Part shown: one piece after another, positions 11,052-20,643 of the stretch
Position numbering within the stretch: position 1 is the stretch's first letter
Layout of the letters: every line of letters starts with the position of its first letter
Origin: Takakia lepidozioides
Taxonomy: Eukaryota; Streptophyta; Takakiopsida; Takakiales; Takakiaceae
DNA length: 64,000 bases
Assembly: GCA_030704615.1 (NCBI GenBank)
Contig: CM060731.1
Span: 64,830,756 to 64,894,755, forward strand
Direction: 5' to 3'
Translations under genes and position numbers: made by a program
Notes under the pieces: generated by a model
Seen by the model: the letters and a program-made list of their open reading frames with translations, nothing else
The model's database searches: none
Told to the model about the DNA's origin: nothing

Positions 11052-11400
11052 TTGGGAGGGTTGAGACTGCAGCTCCTTAGCTGCTCCCTGGTCGTTTTCA
11101 TAGACCACTCCAAGATCTCCAGACTACAGACATAGGCTTATTGTGTAAGTTTGGACATGTTACAATGTTCCTCATTGTGTAGAATCTAATGGAGCCCAAA
11201 GTGACTTGCAATGAATGTTGTTGAAAGAGCACTAGGACTCCTACAGAAGGGAATTTGTCAAAATATTGATGTTGTCGAATTTTGGGCACAAAGGTCTACT
11301 GTAGAGCATGGAGCAGAGCTGGCACGAGTTTTTTAAAGATCCTCATCAATGGTGGGACAAAAGCAATTGCAAGGTGTGACTTTATTAATGTACAATGCAG
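11052..11400 (+). pseudogene. Captured OSB gene fragment (second half of type A PDF motif, first half of type B)
   Basis: Immediately after the chromovirus the captured OSB sequence resumes. PRSPDYRH (about 11109-11135) corresponds to KSPDYRQK in the minus-strand locus at 26.7 kb and is the PDF part of the motif. At 11305-11373 the next first-half exon reads SMEQSWHEFFKDPHQWWDK..NCK and ends at GTGTGA. The intervening sequence matches the host-locus intron, so the copy includes introns. Confidence 0.6.
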
Positions 11401-11519
11401 AGAAATTTGTCCATCTTGCAAATGTGGGTTCTTACTGTTAGTATCATGATTTGGTATCTTTCATGTTGTTGACAAGGTCCTTGGGAGGGTCAGGTTGGTC
11501 TTAGGAGCCTGAGTTTAAA

Positions 11520-12130
11520 TCTATGGCTGCTCAGCTGGACCGTGGTGGTTTTCCTCGCAGACCCATCCGAGTTCACCTGACTACAAACACAAGCAGGACA
11601 CACAGGAGGTCCTTTTGGGTTGATGGTCGGTTGAATCCTCCATGGTTGAAAGAAAAGCTAGCTGCCATGACACGAGGTCAAGGACAAAGTGGTAACGGCT
11701 CATTCTTCAGCACATTTCAGCCCGTTTTGCCCTCTTATCAGAGTCGACCCTGATTTCCATGTTGAATTCTACAAGTTAGCTTGTTGGGTTGATCTATGGT
11801 GGTCTAAATTTTTTTGGCATGTGACTGCCAATGTGGCAACAGGAAAGTATCCAAGAACATATAGGGATGAGGAGAAGCTGTGGAAGGATATTTTTCCGAC
11901 CCCAGTCAATGGTGGGACGATCGAGGGAAAAAGGTGAATGCCTGTTACAATACAGAGAGAAGCAGACGCCATTCAGCATAGGAACTAGTGTGTTATGAGT
12001 AGGGTTGGGGTGTTTGCTAGAACAAATCTAGGCCGTCATTGTCAGCCGTTCAAAGCAAGGCGAGGATGTATGCGTGATGTGTGCAGAGGCTGGGATAGCT
12101 GAAGGAGCAGGGATAGAGTGTGGGTCCAGA
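11520..12130 (+). pseudogene. Captured OSB PDF motifs, types B (second half) and C (first half)
   Basis: After a TCGCAG acceptor (about 11562) the exon reads HPSSPDYKHKQDTQE, then with one frameshift SFWVDGRLNPPWLKEKLAAM. This is the clearest PDF second half in the window (PDF-K-H-K, then [LF]W, then NPPW). At about 11875-11935 a type C first half reads EKLWKDIF / DPSQWWDDRGKK after one extra base, ending at GTGAAT. Both have minus-strand counterparts at 25.95-26.34 kb. Confidence 0.65.
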
Positions 12131-12600
12131 TTCATCCAATAGGGCAGAATATCAAGCACAAGATTACCTATGATTCCCAGTGGATCAGAGCTACAAAAAA
12201 CCTGGGCACCTTCTTCTTCGACCTATTTCAGCTTGTTTTGCCCTCTCACCAGACTTGGCCCTGAGATGCATATTGAATGCTGTAAGTTAGCTCGTTGCTC
12301 GTTGATAAGTAGGGTTGGGGGTGTTTGCTGGAACAATTCTAGGCTGTCATTGTCAGCTACTAGCAGGAAGGCAAAGATGTATGCATGATTTTGTGCAGAG
12401 GCACAGATAGCTGAAGGAGTAGGGATAGAGTGTGTGTCCAGATTCATCCAAGAGGGCCGGATTTCAAGCTCCACATTACCTATGATTCCCTGTGGAAGGA
12501 TAGATAAGAAACCTGCATGGATAGATGGTCAACTGGAAGCCGCAGCAGCAATGACACAATTGATAAAATCAGACACTGCTAATGAAGGCACCTTCTTCAA
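12120..12600 (+). pseudogene. Captured OSB PDF second halves leading toward PPR
   Basis: There are two successive degenerate copies. One at about 12125-12200 reads GQNIKHKITYDSQW; one at about 12440-12570 reads RGPDFK-HITYDSLWKD followed by KKPAWIDGQLEAAAA. The second matches the exon that is fused to the PPR array at 23.5-23.7 kb (GPDVKHKITCDSLW, PAWVDGQLEAAA). Stops and single-base indels are present. Confidence 0.55.
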
Positions 12601-12819
12601 CACATTTCACCCTGTTTTCCCCTCTTATCATAATCGGCCCTCAATTTTCATGTTGCATTCTGCAAGTTAGCTGTTGAGTGAATGTAGTTGGAAGTGACTT
12701 TGACATGATATTGCCAATGTGACAAGAATATGCATTAAACTCATTGGTAGCGGGATATTGGGATAACTCTTGGCCATGTGCCATAGTCAAAACTGAAATT
12801 GTACTAGTTGTCATTCTGA

Positions 12820-13790
12820 ACACTGGCCTGGTGGACATGTATGCCAAATGTGGGTGCAGCAAGCCTGATGCGAAGGGAGAGTTCGACAACATGGCTAAAT
12901 GAGATGTGGTGTTGTGGAGTGCCATGATTGCAAGGTATGTGCAACATGGGTGTGGGATTAAGGCTTTGGAAACCTAAGAGCAAATGATGTAGGAAAGGAT
13001 GAAGCCAGACCAGGTCATGTTCATTTGAGATTGTAATATGCATATGCGAGCCTAGAAGCTCTGGGAAGGGGCCAAGAGGTTCATGGTGACATCATCAAAG
13101 CTGGAATTGTACCTGATGTCATTATGAACATTCCCTTGCTGTACATGTATATCAAATGCGAGCGTGGTAGCCCTGGAAAGGACGCATTAAAGGTCCATGG
13201 TGACATTGTCAAAGCTGGAATTGTACCACTAAATGTCTCTAAACACTGCCTTGGTGGATATGTATGTCAAATGCAAGCCTGGCAGCCCTGAAAATAGTAC
13301 AGAGGTCCACGGTAATATCGTCAAAGCTGGTATTGTATCTGATGTGATTCTGAATGTTGCCGTAGTGGACATGTATGCCAAGTTTGGGTACAACTACAAG
13401 GATACAAATGGCATGTAGTCTGATAATATGGCTGAATGAGATGTGGTATCAGCCTAGCCCATAATTGCACTTAACTAGAGTAGGCAATGAGTGAAGACGG
13501 GGTTCGTGGTGACATCGTCCAAGCTGGAATTGAATTGATGTCGTTATGAAATATGCCCTTTGTGGTGAGGGCGTGCAGAGCAGGAGCGCGGGATGGGGCT
13601 TTGGAGACCTGAAAGCAAATGATGGGGGAAGGGGTGAAGCTCGACCACATTATGTTTGTGTGCGTTTGCAGTGCGTGTGCAAGCCTGGCAAACCTAGAAA
13701 GCACATGCAAAGAGGTACATGGATGCATCACCAAAGCTGGAATTGTACCAGATGTGATTATGAACAATACCCTCGTGGGCATGGATAGCT
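12820..13790 (+). pseudogene. Captured PPR fragments inside the CACTA element
   Basis: Broken PLS-type PPR motifs occur on the plus strand: LVDMYAKCGC..PDAKGEFDNM near 12830-12900, then repeated EVHGDIIKAGIVPDV-like segments near 13075, 13200 and 13310, with LVDMYVKC near 13250. Frames change repeatedly and stops are frequent. They align with the minus-strand PPR array at 20.9-23.3 kb and are consistent with capture of that gene's coding part. Confidence 0.6.
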
Positions 13791-13960
13791 GAAGGAGCAG
13801 GGATAGAATGTGGGTGCAGATTCATCCAAGAGGACCGGATTTTCAAGCTCCAGATTACCTATGATTCATTGTGGAAGGATAGCTAGAAGAAACCTGAATG
13901 AATAGATGGTCAACTGGAAGGCACAGCAGCAGCGGCACAATTGATAAAATCAGGCACTGC
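13790..13960 (+). pseudogene. Second captured PDF half (GPDF..ITYDSLWKDS)
   Basis: It repeats the 12.42-12.57 kb segment: GGACCGGATTTTCAAGC, then ITYDSLWKDS, then WIDGQLEGTAAAAQL, with an in-frame stop. Its position after the PPR fragments implies a tandem OSB-PPR-OSB arrangement in the source. Confidence 0.5.
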
Positions 13961-14199
13961 TAATGAAGGTAGTGGATTGCTGAAGTTTGAGAGATATCAG
14001 TGTATGCATCTTCTGCTCAGGCATTTGGAAGTCTACATAGACTTTGTAACTTTGTGCATTTTTGTAGCAGCACCAGATTAGATTATGGAATGGATCTTTG
14101 AACATTAAGTCACGTTGTATTCGAATTGATGTTCCAATTTCAAATGTGCTTTCATGTTTCAATGGTGTTTTGGTGTGCTTTCAATGGTGCTTTCATGTT

Positions 14200-14691
14200 T
14201 CAATGCTGCTAGAGTTAGGCCCATGACTACGGTCATGTACACGACTACCTCCCATCCACAGAGCCTGTGCCACTTTCACCCCTCGTGTTCGCCCATACTC
14301 GTGCCACGTGCAGTATCTAGAGTGCGCCATGGAAGTCATATGCTCCAGTCATAACGACCACCCCCATCCTGCATAATTTGATTCCACGTGTCATGTCCAG
14401 TCTTCTCCACGTGTTGTCATGGGGTTAATCTGCGGAAGTCATATATGCTAGTCGTAAAGACCCTGTCGCCTTCCCTTTGACGTGACACGTGGCATATCCC
14501 TTCCGTTCCATGTGAAGCTGACATGGATTCGCATCATTTACTATGATTAGGCGTTCCCGTTGCCACGTCAACAGTGAGCTCCACGACTGGCAGATACGAC
14601 TTTATGGCGCTTACGACTCATTTGTCACAACAGACTGGGTTTATCTGACTGGGCAGTCATGCAGTCATAAAAGGCTGATACGACTAGAAAA
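14200..14691. repeat. CACTA right subterminal region with GACT/AGTC motif array
   Basis: Many short motifs (TACGACT, AGTCGTA, AGTCATA, CACGACTG) occur in both orientations over about 450 bp next to the right TIR. They match motifs at the left end. No gene was seen from 13,960 to 14,691. Confidence 0.55.
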
Positions 14692-14724
14692 TAGCAGACG
14701 TAAAAGCCGGGATCTGTTGTAGTG
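14692..14724 (-). repeat. CACTA right terminal inverted repeat
   Basis: Complement of this stretch begins CACTACAACAGATCCCGGCT, matching the left end. Followed by GGA (14725-14727). Confidence 0.9.
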
Positions 14725-15119
14725 GGACCACGGTGGTGCCTTCTCTTTCTGAGGCATCACGTCGTCAGGTGTTGGGGCAAGTGATGGATCTCAATTGCTT
14801 AACCTGGATTATCAGCTTGGCTATGGCTGAGCAACGTAGAGTGCGGAATGCACTTCCCTTGACGGTCTCTCTACCTACCGAGACGGTACAGGCAGTGAGT
14901 GGGGGCGAGCCGGTGAGGACCACGGGGTGTAGACATCCATGGCACACGTGGGAGGTGCTCGAGGTTCAGAAGGAGTTGGCAGCCAAGGCGGCTGTGATGG
15001 ATGAGGTTGGGGATTCTTTTCGGGTTGAGGAGGTCCTCAAGGATGAGATGATGGGGCAGGATGAGGCCTTGTCATTGACTGAGCAGGCAGGGAGTACTGC
15101 TTATAAGGTTGCGGCATAG
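14725..15119 (+). pseudogene. DNMT C-terminus (motif X) and DNMT-RT linker
   Basis: The first codons complete the DNMT after STGT. A motif X-like LSEASRRQVLGQVMDLNC (about 14739-14795) corresponds to the conserved R..LGN.....V end of C5-MTases. A charged linker of about 100 residues follows, ending at TAG 15117-15119; the same frame is open again to the RT. In intact relatives this would be a DNMT-RT fusion polyprotein. Confidence 0.7.
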
Positions 15120-15935
15120 CAACCACGGGATGCGTCTCCTACCTCTAAGTCTGCTGGATTTAAGGTTGCAGTTACGGAGGACAATTGGGAGCCTGACATT
15201 AGACCCATTGTCACTGGAGGAGAGAGACGACATATACGATGGATCTTGAGGGCTTACATGAATTGCTTTGCCTTCAGTTTGAAGGATTTGGGAGCACTGA
15301 AGGGTCAGGAGATTCGTATTGAGTCGGCCACGGACATGCCAATCTTTCGGAGACCCTATAGATACAGTGACATGGAGAGGTCTTTGATTCAGATAAGGAC
15401 TCAAGATCTTTGGGAGGCTGGTTTGGTAGAGCTCTCTGGTGGAGAGTATGCTTCAGCCACGGTGATGCCAGCCAAGAAGGATGTCTATGGCAATTGGACG
15501 GAGAGACGTATATGCGGTGATTACCGGCCTGTAAATCGTCAGACCAAGTCCGATAAGTATGCCATGCCCACACCGAAGGAGATCTTTGATGCCATTGGGC
15601 ATGCCAAGGTCTTTAGCACTCTGGACTTGCGGTCCGGATACCACCGGTTGCCGATCAAGGAGGCAGACAAGCAGAAGACGACATTCTGGGGGATCAATGA
15701 GCTCGGGAAGGATTGCCTATATCAGTGGCGGTTCTTTCCATTCGGGCTTAAGAACGCTCCTACAGAGTTCCAGAGAGTCATGGACAGGATTCTAGTAGGG
15801 GTGGACTTTGCTTGGTGCTACATAGATGACATCATCATCTTTAGTGCTACGGTGGAGGAGCACGAGAGATACCTTCAAGTGGTGTTTGAGCGCTTGAGAG
15901 CGCACAGATTGAAATTACATCTGGGGAAGTGCTAG
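15120..15935 (+). pseudogene. Reverse transcriptase of the DNMT element
   Basis: The Ty3/gypsy RT palm and fingers are clear: PIFRRPYRYS, ICGDYRPVNRQT, FSTLDLRSGYH, FFPFGLKNAPTEFQRVMD and the catalytic CYIDDIIIFS (YIDD at 15819-15830). The frame ends at TAG 15933-15935, just before FFHNQIEYLGH, which is the normal continuation in the same frame. Confidence 0.9.
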
Positions 15936-15988
15936 TTCTTCCACAACCAGATTGAGTATCTGGGCCACATGATATATCCTGGAGTCCA

Positions 15989-16633
15989 TTGGGGGTGCAA
16001 CAGACTAAGGTAGAGGCCATCGCACAAATTCCACGCCCCACGGATGTGAGCCGAATTCGAGCTTTCATGGGGTTGACAAATTACTATAGACGATTTGTCA
16101 AGGGATTTAGTGCTATTGCAAAGGCTCTAACCAAGCTAACCAAGGTAGACCAAGAGTGGCAGTGGGAAGATGAGCAAGAGCGAGCTTTTCAGGAGCTCAA
16201 GGCGAGGTTGACCTTGGCGGCCATCTTGAGACGACCTATCAGGGGGCGTCCCTTTTAGCTGCATACAGATTGGAACATGTTGGGGCTTGGAGCGGTGCTC
16301 ACACAAGTGGATGATGAGAGAAGAGAGTTTGTAGTAGCTTATGCTAGCCGCTTGAACAACACTGCAAAGTCTAAGTATAGTTCATATGAGGGGGAGTGCT
16401 TAACTGCAGTGTGGGCCGTGGTACACTTCAGGTGCTATCTATACAAAAATTTCTTCACCCTTGTTACGAATCACCAGCCACTCAAGTGGTTGATGGAGTC
16501 AGATAAGCTTACGGGAAAGCTTGCACGGTGGGCACTTATACTCCAAGAGTATGACTTTCAGGTTGTGCATCGACCGGGTTTGGTCAATAGGGATGCGGAT
16601 GGATTGAGTCGCAATCCATGCACGAGCCAGTAG
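15989..16633 (+). pseudogene. RT thumb and RNase H of the DNMT element
   Basis: After a frameshift near 15985, the sequence reads RAFMGLTNYYRRFVKGF (thumb), then RNase H with HTDWNMLGLGAVLTQ, YEGECLTAVWAVVHFR and TNHQPLKWLMES (normally TDHQPL, so one catalytic Asp is replaced by Asn). It ends ADGLSRNPC and a stop at 16631. One more in-frame stop lies at 16256. Confidence 0.88.
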
Positions 16634-16945
16634 GATGACACTGGAGCTCGGTGACATGGTGAGACGGACAAGGAAATGGTGCCGAGATGGCATTCATCTG
16701 CCTTTTTGTGTATCTTGGCATCGTGAGGTCAGGTTGGACCTACAACAGGGATGACTGTAGACGGAGTGTCTGAGGACCCTGAGGCTAGTGATGAGCCAGG
16801 TGGTGCCAGAGATATATATGAGGTTTCGGTTGTGTTGGACTACCCCCGCACTGGAGACACGACAGCTAGTGTGACTGCCAAGAAGAGAGATCGGATCCTA
16901 CAATGAGCCAAGAGGTTCAAGTGGGAGGGGATACACCTGCTTTGA

Positions 16946-17742
16946 GTGTGGGAGGATGGTCGGGTGAGGATCGTGCCTTGCCCAACACAGCGTGCACGGT
17001 TAGTGCAGCATGCCCATGAGGAGTTGAGGCATTTTGGAGTGCGACGCACTCATAGTCTACTGCAGGAGTGGTATTGGTGGCGTGGTATGCACATAGAGGT
17101 GCAACAGTTTGTGGCTAGATGCATGGTGTGTGACAGGGTGCGTGCTTCATTCAACGGCCCTACACCACAGTTGCATCCTTTTCCCATCATGGGATTGGGC
17201 TACAGGTGGAGTCTTGATTTTGCAAGGCCTTTGCCACTGACGATGCGTCACCATAGATATGTGTTGGTGATGGTGGAACACTTCTCCAAGTGGATTGAGT
17301 TGGTTCCATTGCCTGACAAGGCTAGTGAGAGGGCTGCGTATGCAATCCTGGATCATGTGCTTAGCCGATTTGGTGCTCCAGCTGAGGTACTCACGGACCA
17401 AAGAAGAGAGTTTTTGGGGGAGTTTCAGGCTTTGTGTGATAAAGCCTTGATAGACCACCGTACCACTTCTCGAAATCATCCTGAGGTCGATGGCTTGGCA
17501 GAGAGAATGGTTCACACAGTAAAGAGGGGTTTGCGCAAGTATGGCTTGCAAAATGGACACCTAGGAGATTGGGATCTTCAGGTACCTTGGTTAGCCATGG
17601 GCTACAGGTTTAGCAAGCAAGCATCACTTGCCTCCTTCTCACCATATTTCCTTCTCTTTGGCCGAGAGCCGCATTTGCCTGCATCTATTCGCAGGGAGGC
17701 TGCAGTAGTCCTCAACCTTGATGATCTGGATGTGTGGACATG
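16946..17742 (+). pseudogene. Integrase of the DNMT element
   Basis: The HHCC finger is seen as QHAHEELRHFGVRRTH...CMVCDRV. The catalytic D-D-E is in WSLDFARP, EVLTDQRREF and DGLAERMVHT. The C-terminal domain continues after the stop at 17740 (FKRVMPMAFENLAIAQHRDT). It ends without a chromodomain; a PHD finger follows. Confidence 0.88.
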
Positions 17743-17871
17743 AGCATGTGCCCAACGGGCAGAGTTGTTCAAGAGGGTCATGCCTATGGCTTTTGAGAAC
17801 CTTGCTATTGCCCAACACCGAGACACATTGAGGTATGCCTCTATACGTGGAGGGGGATATCGGCCAGGTGT

Positions 17872-18252
17872 TTGGCGTTTCCACCCTTGGGACTATGTGT
17901 ATCTACAGCAGACAGCGCCTACGACCTTGTCACAGCAAAACGTGTGATTCTAAGGGTCAAGGAGGTGTTGCCTTCAGGAGTGCTGATTCTGGAGGGTCGA
18001 GATGGCATGGTATGGAAGGACCATGTGCGTAATTGTGCACCATGTCACCTTCCACATGTGGATATCATGATAGATCCCAACCTTGCAGTGGTACCTGTAG
18101 GATTGCGTTGTATACTATGTGGGCATGTTCGTGGTGGCGCCACTATGCTGGTGTGTGATCGATGCTCAAGAGGTTGACACATGGGATGCTTGACACCACC
18201 TCATGAGAGGGTTCCTGATAGAGATTGGTTATGTCCACACTGCTTGGGATAG
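17872..18252 (+). pseudogene. Integrase tail with C-terminal PHD finger
   Basis: This frame gives RVILRVKEVLPSGVLILEGRDG, a conserved integrase tail, then a Cys4-His-Cys3 PHD finger from 18109 to 18243: C-x2-C (CILC), C-x2-C (CDRC), H-x2-C (HMGC), C-x2-C (CPHC). An in-frame TGA at 18175 sits where PHD fingers have a conserved Trp before the His, so TGG to TGA is likely. PHD fingers bind histone H3 tails; here it takes the place of the chromodomain seen in the nested chromovirus. Confidence 0.8.
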
Positions 18253-18500
18253 TGGAAGTGGATATGACTAGTGCAAGCTAACAAGACATAGGAGGGGAAG
18301 CTCATAGGAGTCAATACCCGAGATCTCAAGCTCAAGTTCACAGGTTGCAAGATGGCGACTAACGATGGGACAACTCTTGTACCCGGCCTCTTGATCTATC
18401 GAGTTTGAGTGTAGTAGGGACAGTGGTGGAGGACTTAGTGAGGCTATGGCCACTATCACATCTTGTGGCTACCTGGACTTAGAGGTACCTAAGCACCAGC

Positions 18501-18511
18501 TAGGGGGGCGA
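18501..18511 (+). other. Candidate polypurine tract
   Basis: TAGGGGGGCGA is directly upstream of the putative 3' LTR start TGATGGACTAG at 18515. A purine run in this place is expected for plus-strand priming. Confidence 0.45.
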
Positions 18512-18514
18512 TAG

Positions 18515-19152
18515 TGATGGACTAGTGGCTGCACTAGTGGTGACTAGTGGTTGTCTAGTGGCAGCCTAATGGTGCACTAGTGGTGGACTAGTGATAGACT
18601 AGTGTTTGGTGTGCACATGTGTTGTGTGGTTTTGGATAGCGATGTAGTTGTGTAGCAATATGTATGCGCACTACAGCTGTCAAGTTATTTTACCACTAGT
18701 GTGAAGTTAGCTAGGAAATAGCTAGCTTTTATATATTGACATTTGGGATTGACCCAAGTGTCAATCCAGGGGCCGATACATGTTTGGGCACCTGGTGTTG
18801 TTATCTTCATGGTAGATCGCAGTGGGCTCATCTTTCTCGAGTTGAGCCTCATCGCGTCTAGCTATGGCGCCATAGTGTGGATTCCCCATGGCGTGGGGTG
18901 CACTTGGCTCGACTTAATATATGAGTGATGTTTTCATGTGCAAATATGTGAGTTTGAGAGAGCTTGTGTGCTTGTATCTTCCTTTCTTTTTCATTGTGAT
19001 GGACTAGTGGAAGCCTAGTGATGGACTAATGGCTGCACTAGTGGTGACTAATGACAGCCTAGTGGTTGGACTAGTGGCTGCACTAGTGGTGGCTAGTGGC
19101 AGCCTAATGGTGGACTAGTGGCTGTACTAGTGGTGGCTAGTGGCAGCCTAGT
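18515..19152 (+). repeat. Putative 3' LTR of the DNMT element with ACTAGTGG minisatellite
   Basis: Two blocks of a diverged short tandem repeat built on ACTAGTGG/CTGCACTAGTGG (18515-18606 and 18997-19152) bracket about 390 bp of unique sequence. TGATGGACTAGTGG occurs at the start of each block, 482 bp apart. Similar ACTACCACTAG repeats appear at 1-60. The LTR right edge cannot be fixed because the 5' LTR is outside the window. Confidence 0.45.
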
Positions 19153-19159
19153 GTCCTGG

Positions 19160-20262
19160 GGGGTGCACTCCAGCCAATATGTACTAGCCACGTGCGTGCA
19201 CAGGAGGAGGTATTTTAAACCCCTCCATGTACAACATTATACATATAGAATGTCTAAAAAGCATGATCCTTTCCTGGGATACAGGGTCAAGCTAGGCTAC
19301 TCTTTATTAAGACCTCCGGTTACTTTTGTGGCCAAATGGAATGCCAAGTGGGGACATCTACCCACTCTCCCTCTTAATTGGCAACACATCTGGAAGGATG
19401 TTTGGAGAAAGGACAGACAGGCCAAAATCTCGGGATTTCTCTGGAAGCTAGTAAACATAATTTTTCCGGTCCTTCAAGTCATTCCAGATGCTCAAAACCA
19501 ATGTCAAGTGTGCAACCTGGGTCTCTCGGAATCACTGGATCACTGTTTGGTTGAATGCCCCTTCGCTGGTGTCATCTGGAACCGTATCAGATTGTTTTAC
19601 TTGGCCTGGGTCCCGTCCATTCCCTTGCAGTCTTCCTTAATCTTGCTCAACCTTCACGAAGGATCTATCTTGTCTAATTGCCCGGTATGGGCGTGTCTTC
19701 GAGCGCACTCGCTCTGGAATGTATGGAAAAAAAGATGTTCTTTGGTGTTGGCGGGGTCTCAGCCCAGTGTTCATAATCCACTCAGATTTAATGACTGAAG
19801 TGAGAAAGGCCTGGAATGTTCTCTGTGCAGCTACTTCTCGATGTGCGCAACGAAGGAGACAACAGCTTTTCACTGGCTTTGATAATGCCTGGGGGAAAGG
19901 GAACATCATCTGCATAAGGACATTAGACTCATCGATTGTTTGGAACGACAGCATCGTGCCATGTTGGTAGCTCCACTAGCGCCCAACTATCTATGGAGCA
20001 GGAAGAATCAGATAGGAATTGGAGGCATAAGAGAACCTCTAGAAAGGGCAAATCCAAAGCCCACCTCTCGTTTGAATCCTCTGGACGCAGTCTTGTCTCG
20101 CTACTATGGACCTACTCAGTCTCCTGCAGCCTCTCTCAGATTTGGCCACGGGGCAGTGTCTCCTTTATCATCCTTATGGTTGTTTTCCTGAGGTTATTTT
20201 TTCCTCAGTTTTATTAATAAAATTTGTCAGGGCTCCCCTGCTCATAAAAAAAATAAAAAAAT
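19160..20262 (+). mobile_element. 5'-truncated LINE with RT zinc-binding domain and poly(A) tail
   Basis: The frame to 19798 encodes WKDVWRKDRQAKISGFLWKL, then C..C (CQVC) and SLDHCLVECPFAGVIW. This is the zinc-binding module that ends plant L1-type reverse transcriptases (zf-RVT). Downstream is non-coding, then AATAAAA (20216) and an A-rich tail at 20245-20262. Upstream RT and endonuclease are missing, as expected for 5' truncation. It abuts the gypsy LTR at its left. Confidence 0.7.
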
Positions 20263-20509
20263 AGTAAAATCTGTTTTCTATCCATAATAAACTTAAAAAT
20301 TCACTATATATTTTTCATAAGTTAATCAATGTTACCTGAGGGAGGTGTTATTCTTCCATGGTTTCTTTGCAGCAATCCACAAGGGTAGGAGTTTGCATGA
20401 CGGTGTAGGTTGCAGAAGAAGAGAGACAATGGCAGTTGGTTGTGGCAGTTGGTTGTGTCAGGTTCAATGAGGACTAGATGGGTGCGGCATCCAGTTGCCA
20501 ACAAGACAT

Positions 20510-20630
20510 TTGGACTGGTACTCATATGTTTACTTGGAACAAAATCATAGCAGGGTATGCCAAGCTTGGTTGTGGTATGGAGGCTGTCAAGATCTATCAG
20601 TAAATGCAAAAAGGAAAGGGCAAAAGCGTA
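20510..20630 (+). pseudogene. PPR motif fragment, plus strand
   Basis: One frame reads HMFTWNKIIAGYAKLGCGME and AVKIYQ, an L/S-type PPR motif core (W-N-x-I-I-A-G-Y). A stop follows at once. It is opposite in orientation to the large PPR array next door, so it is a separate relic. Confidence 0.5.
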
Positions 20631-20643
20631 TTTTATCATTTGA

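Larger units (their letters stand above)
2279..14724. mobile_element. CACTA (En/Spm-like) DNA transposon, non-autonomous, carrying captured gene
   Basis: Both ends match as inverted repeats starting CACTACAACAGATCCCGGCT and extending about 31 bp with two mismatches (2279-2311 and the complement of 14692-14724). It is flanked by a GGA duplication and inserted in the DNMT of the gypsy element. The body (12,446 bp) has subterminal motif repeats at both ends, a minisatellite at 2.68-3.1 kb, fragments of an OSB/PPR gene, and a whole chromovirus at 4096-11051. No CACTA transposase (TPase/TnpA) reading frame was seen, so it was presumably mobilised in trans. Without the chromovirus the element would be about 5.5 kb. 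Confidence 0.88.
14725..18514 (+). mobile_element. Ty3/gypsy retrotransposon with DNA methyltransferase, 3' segment
   Basis: This continues the element interrupted at 2278. In order: DNMT C-terminus, linker, RT, RNase H, integrase, PHD finger, then a purine tract and the putative 3' LTR. The continuity argument is direct: deleting 2279-14727 restores one open frame through the DNMT motif X region. Stops at 15117, 15933, 16256, 16631, 17741 and 18175, plus frame changes near 15985 and 17935, show it is a dead copy. Confidence 0.85.

Noticed and set aside
2279-14724. Reading 2.3-14.7 kb as the internal region of one gypsy element with the DNMT as its 3' gene
   Set aside because: The inverted termini, GGA duplication and frame continuity across the junction show a DNA transposon inserted in the DNMT.
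18675-18930. Short plus-strand frame of 61 codons (18743-18928)
   Set aside because: No domain and lies within the putative LTR.
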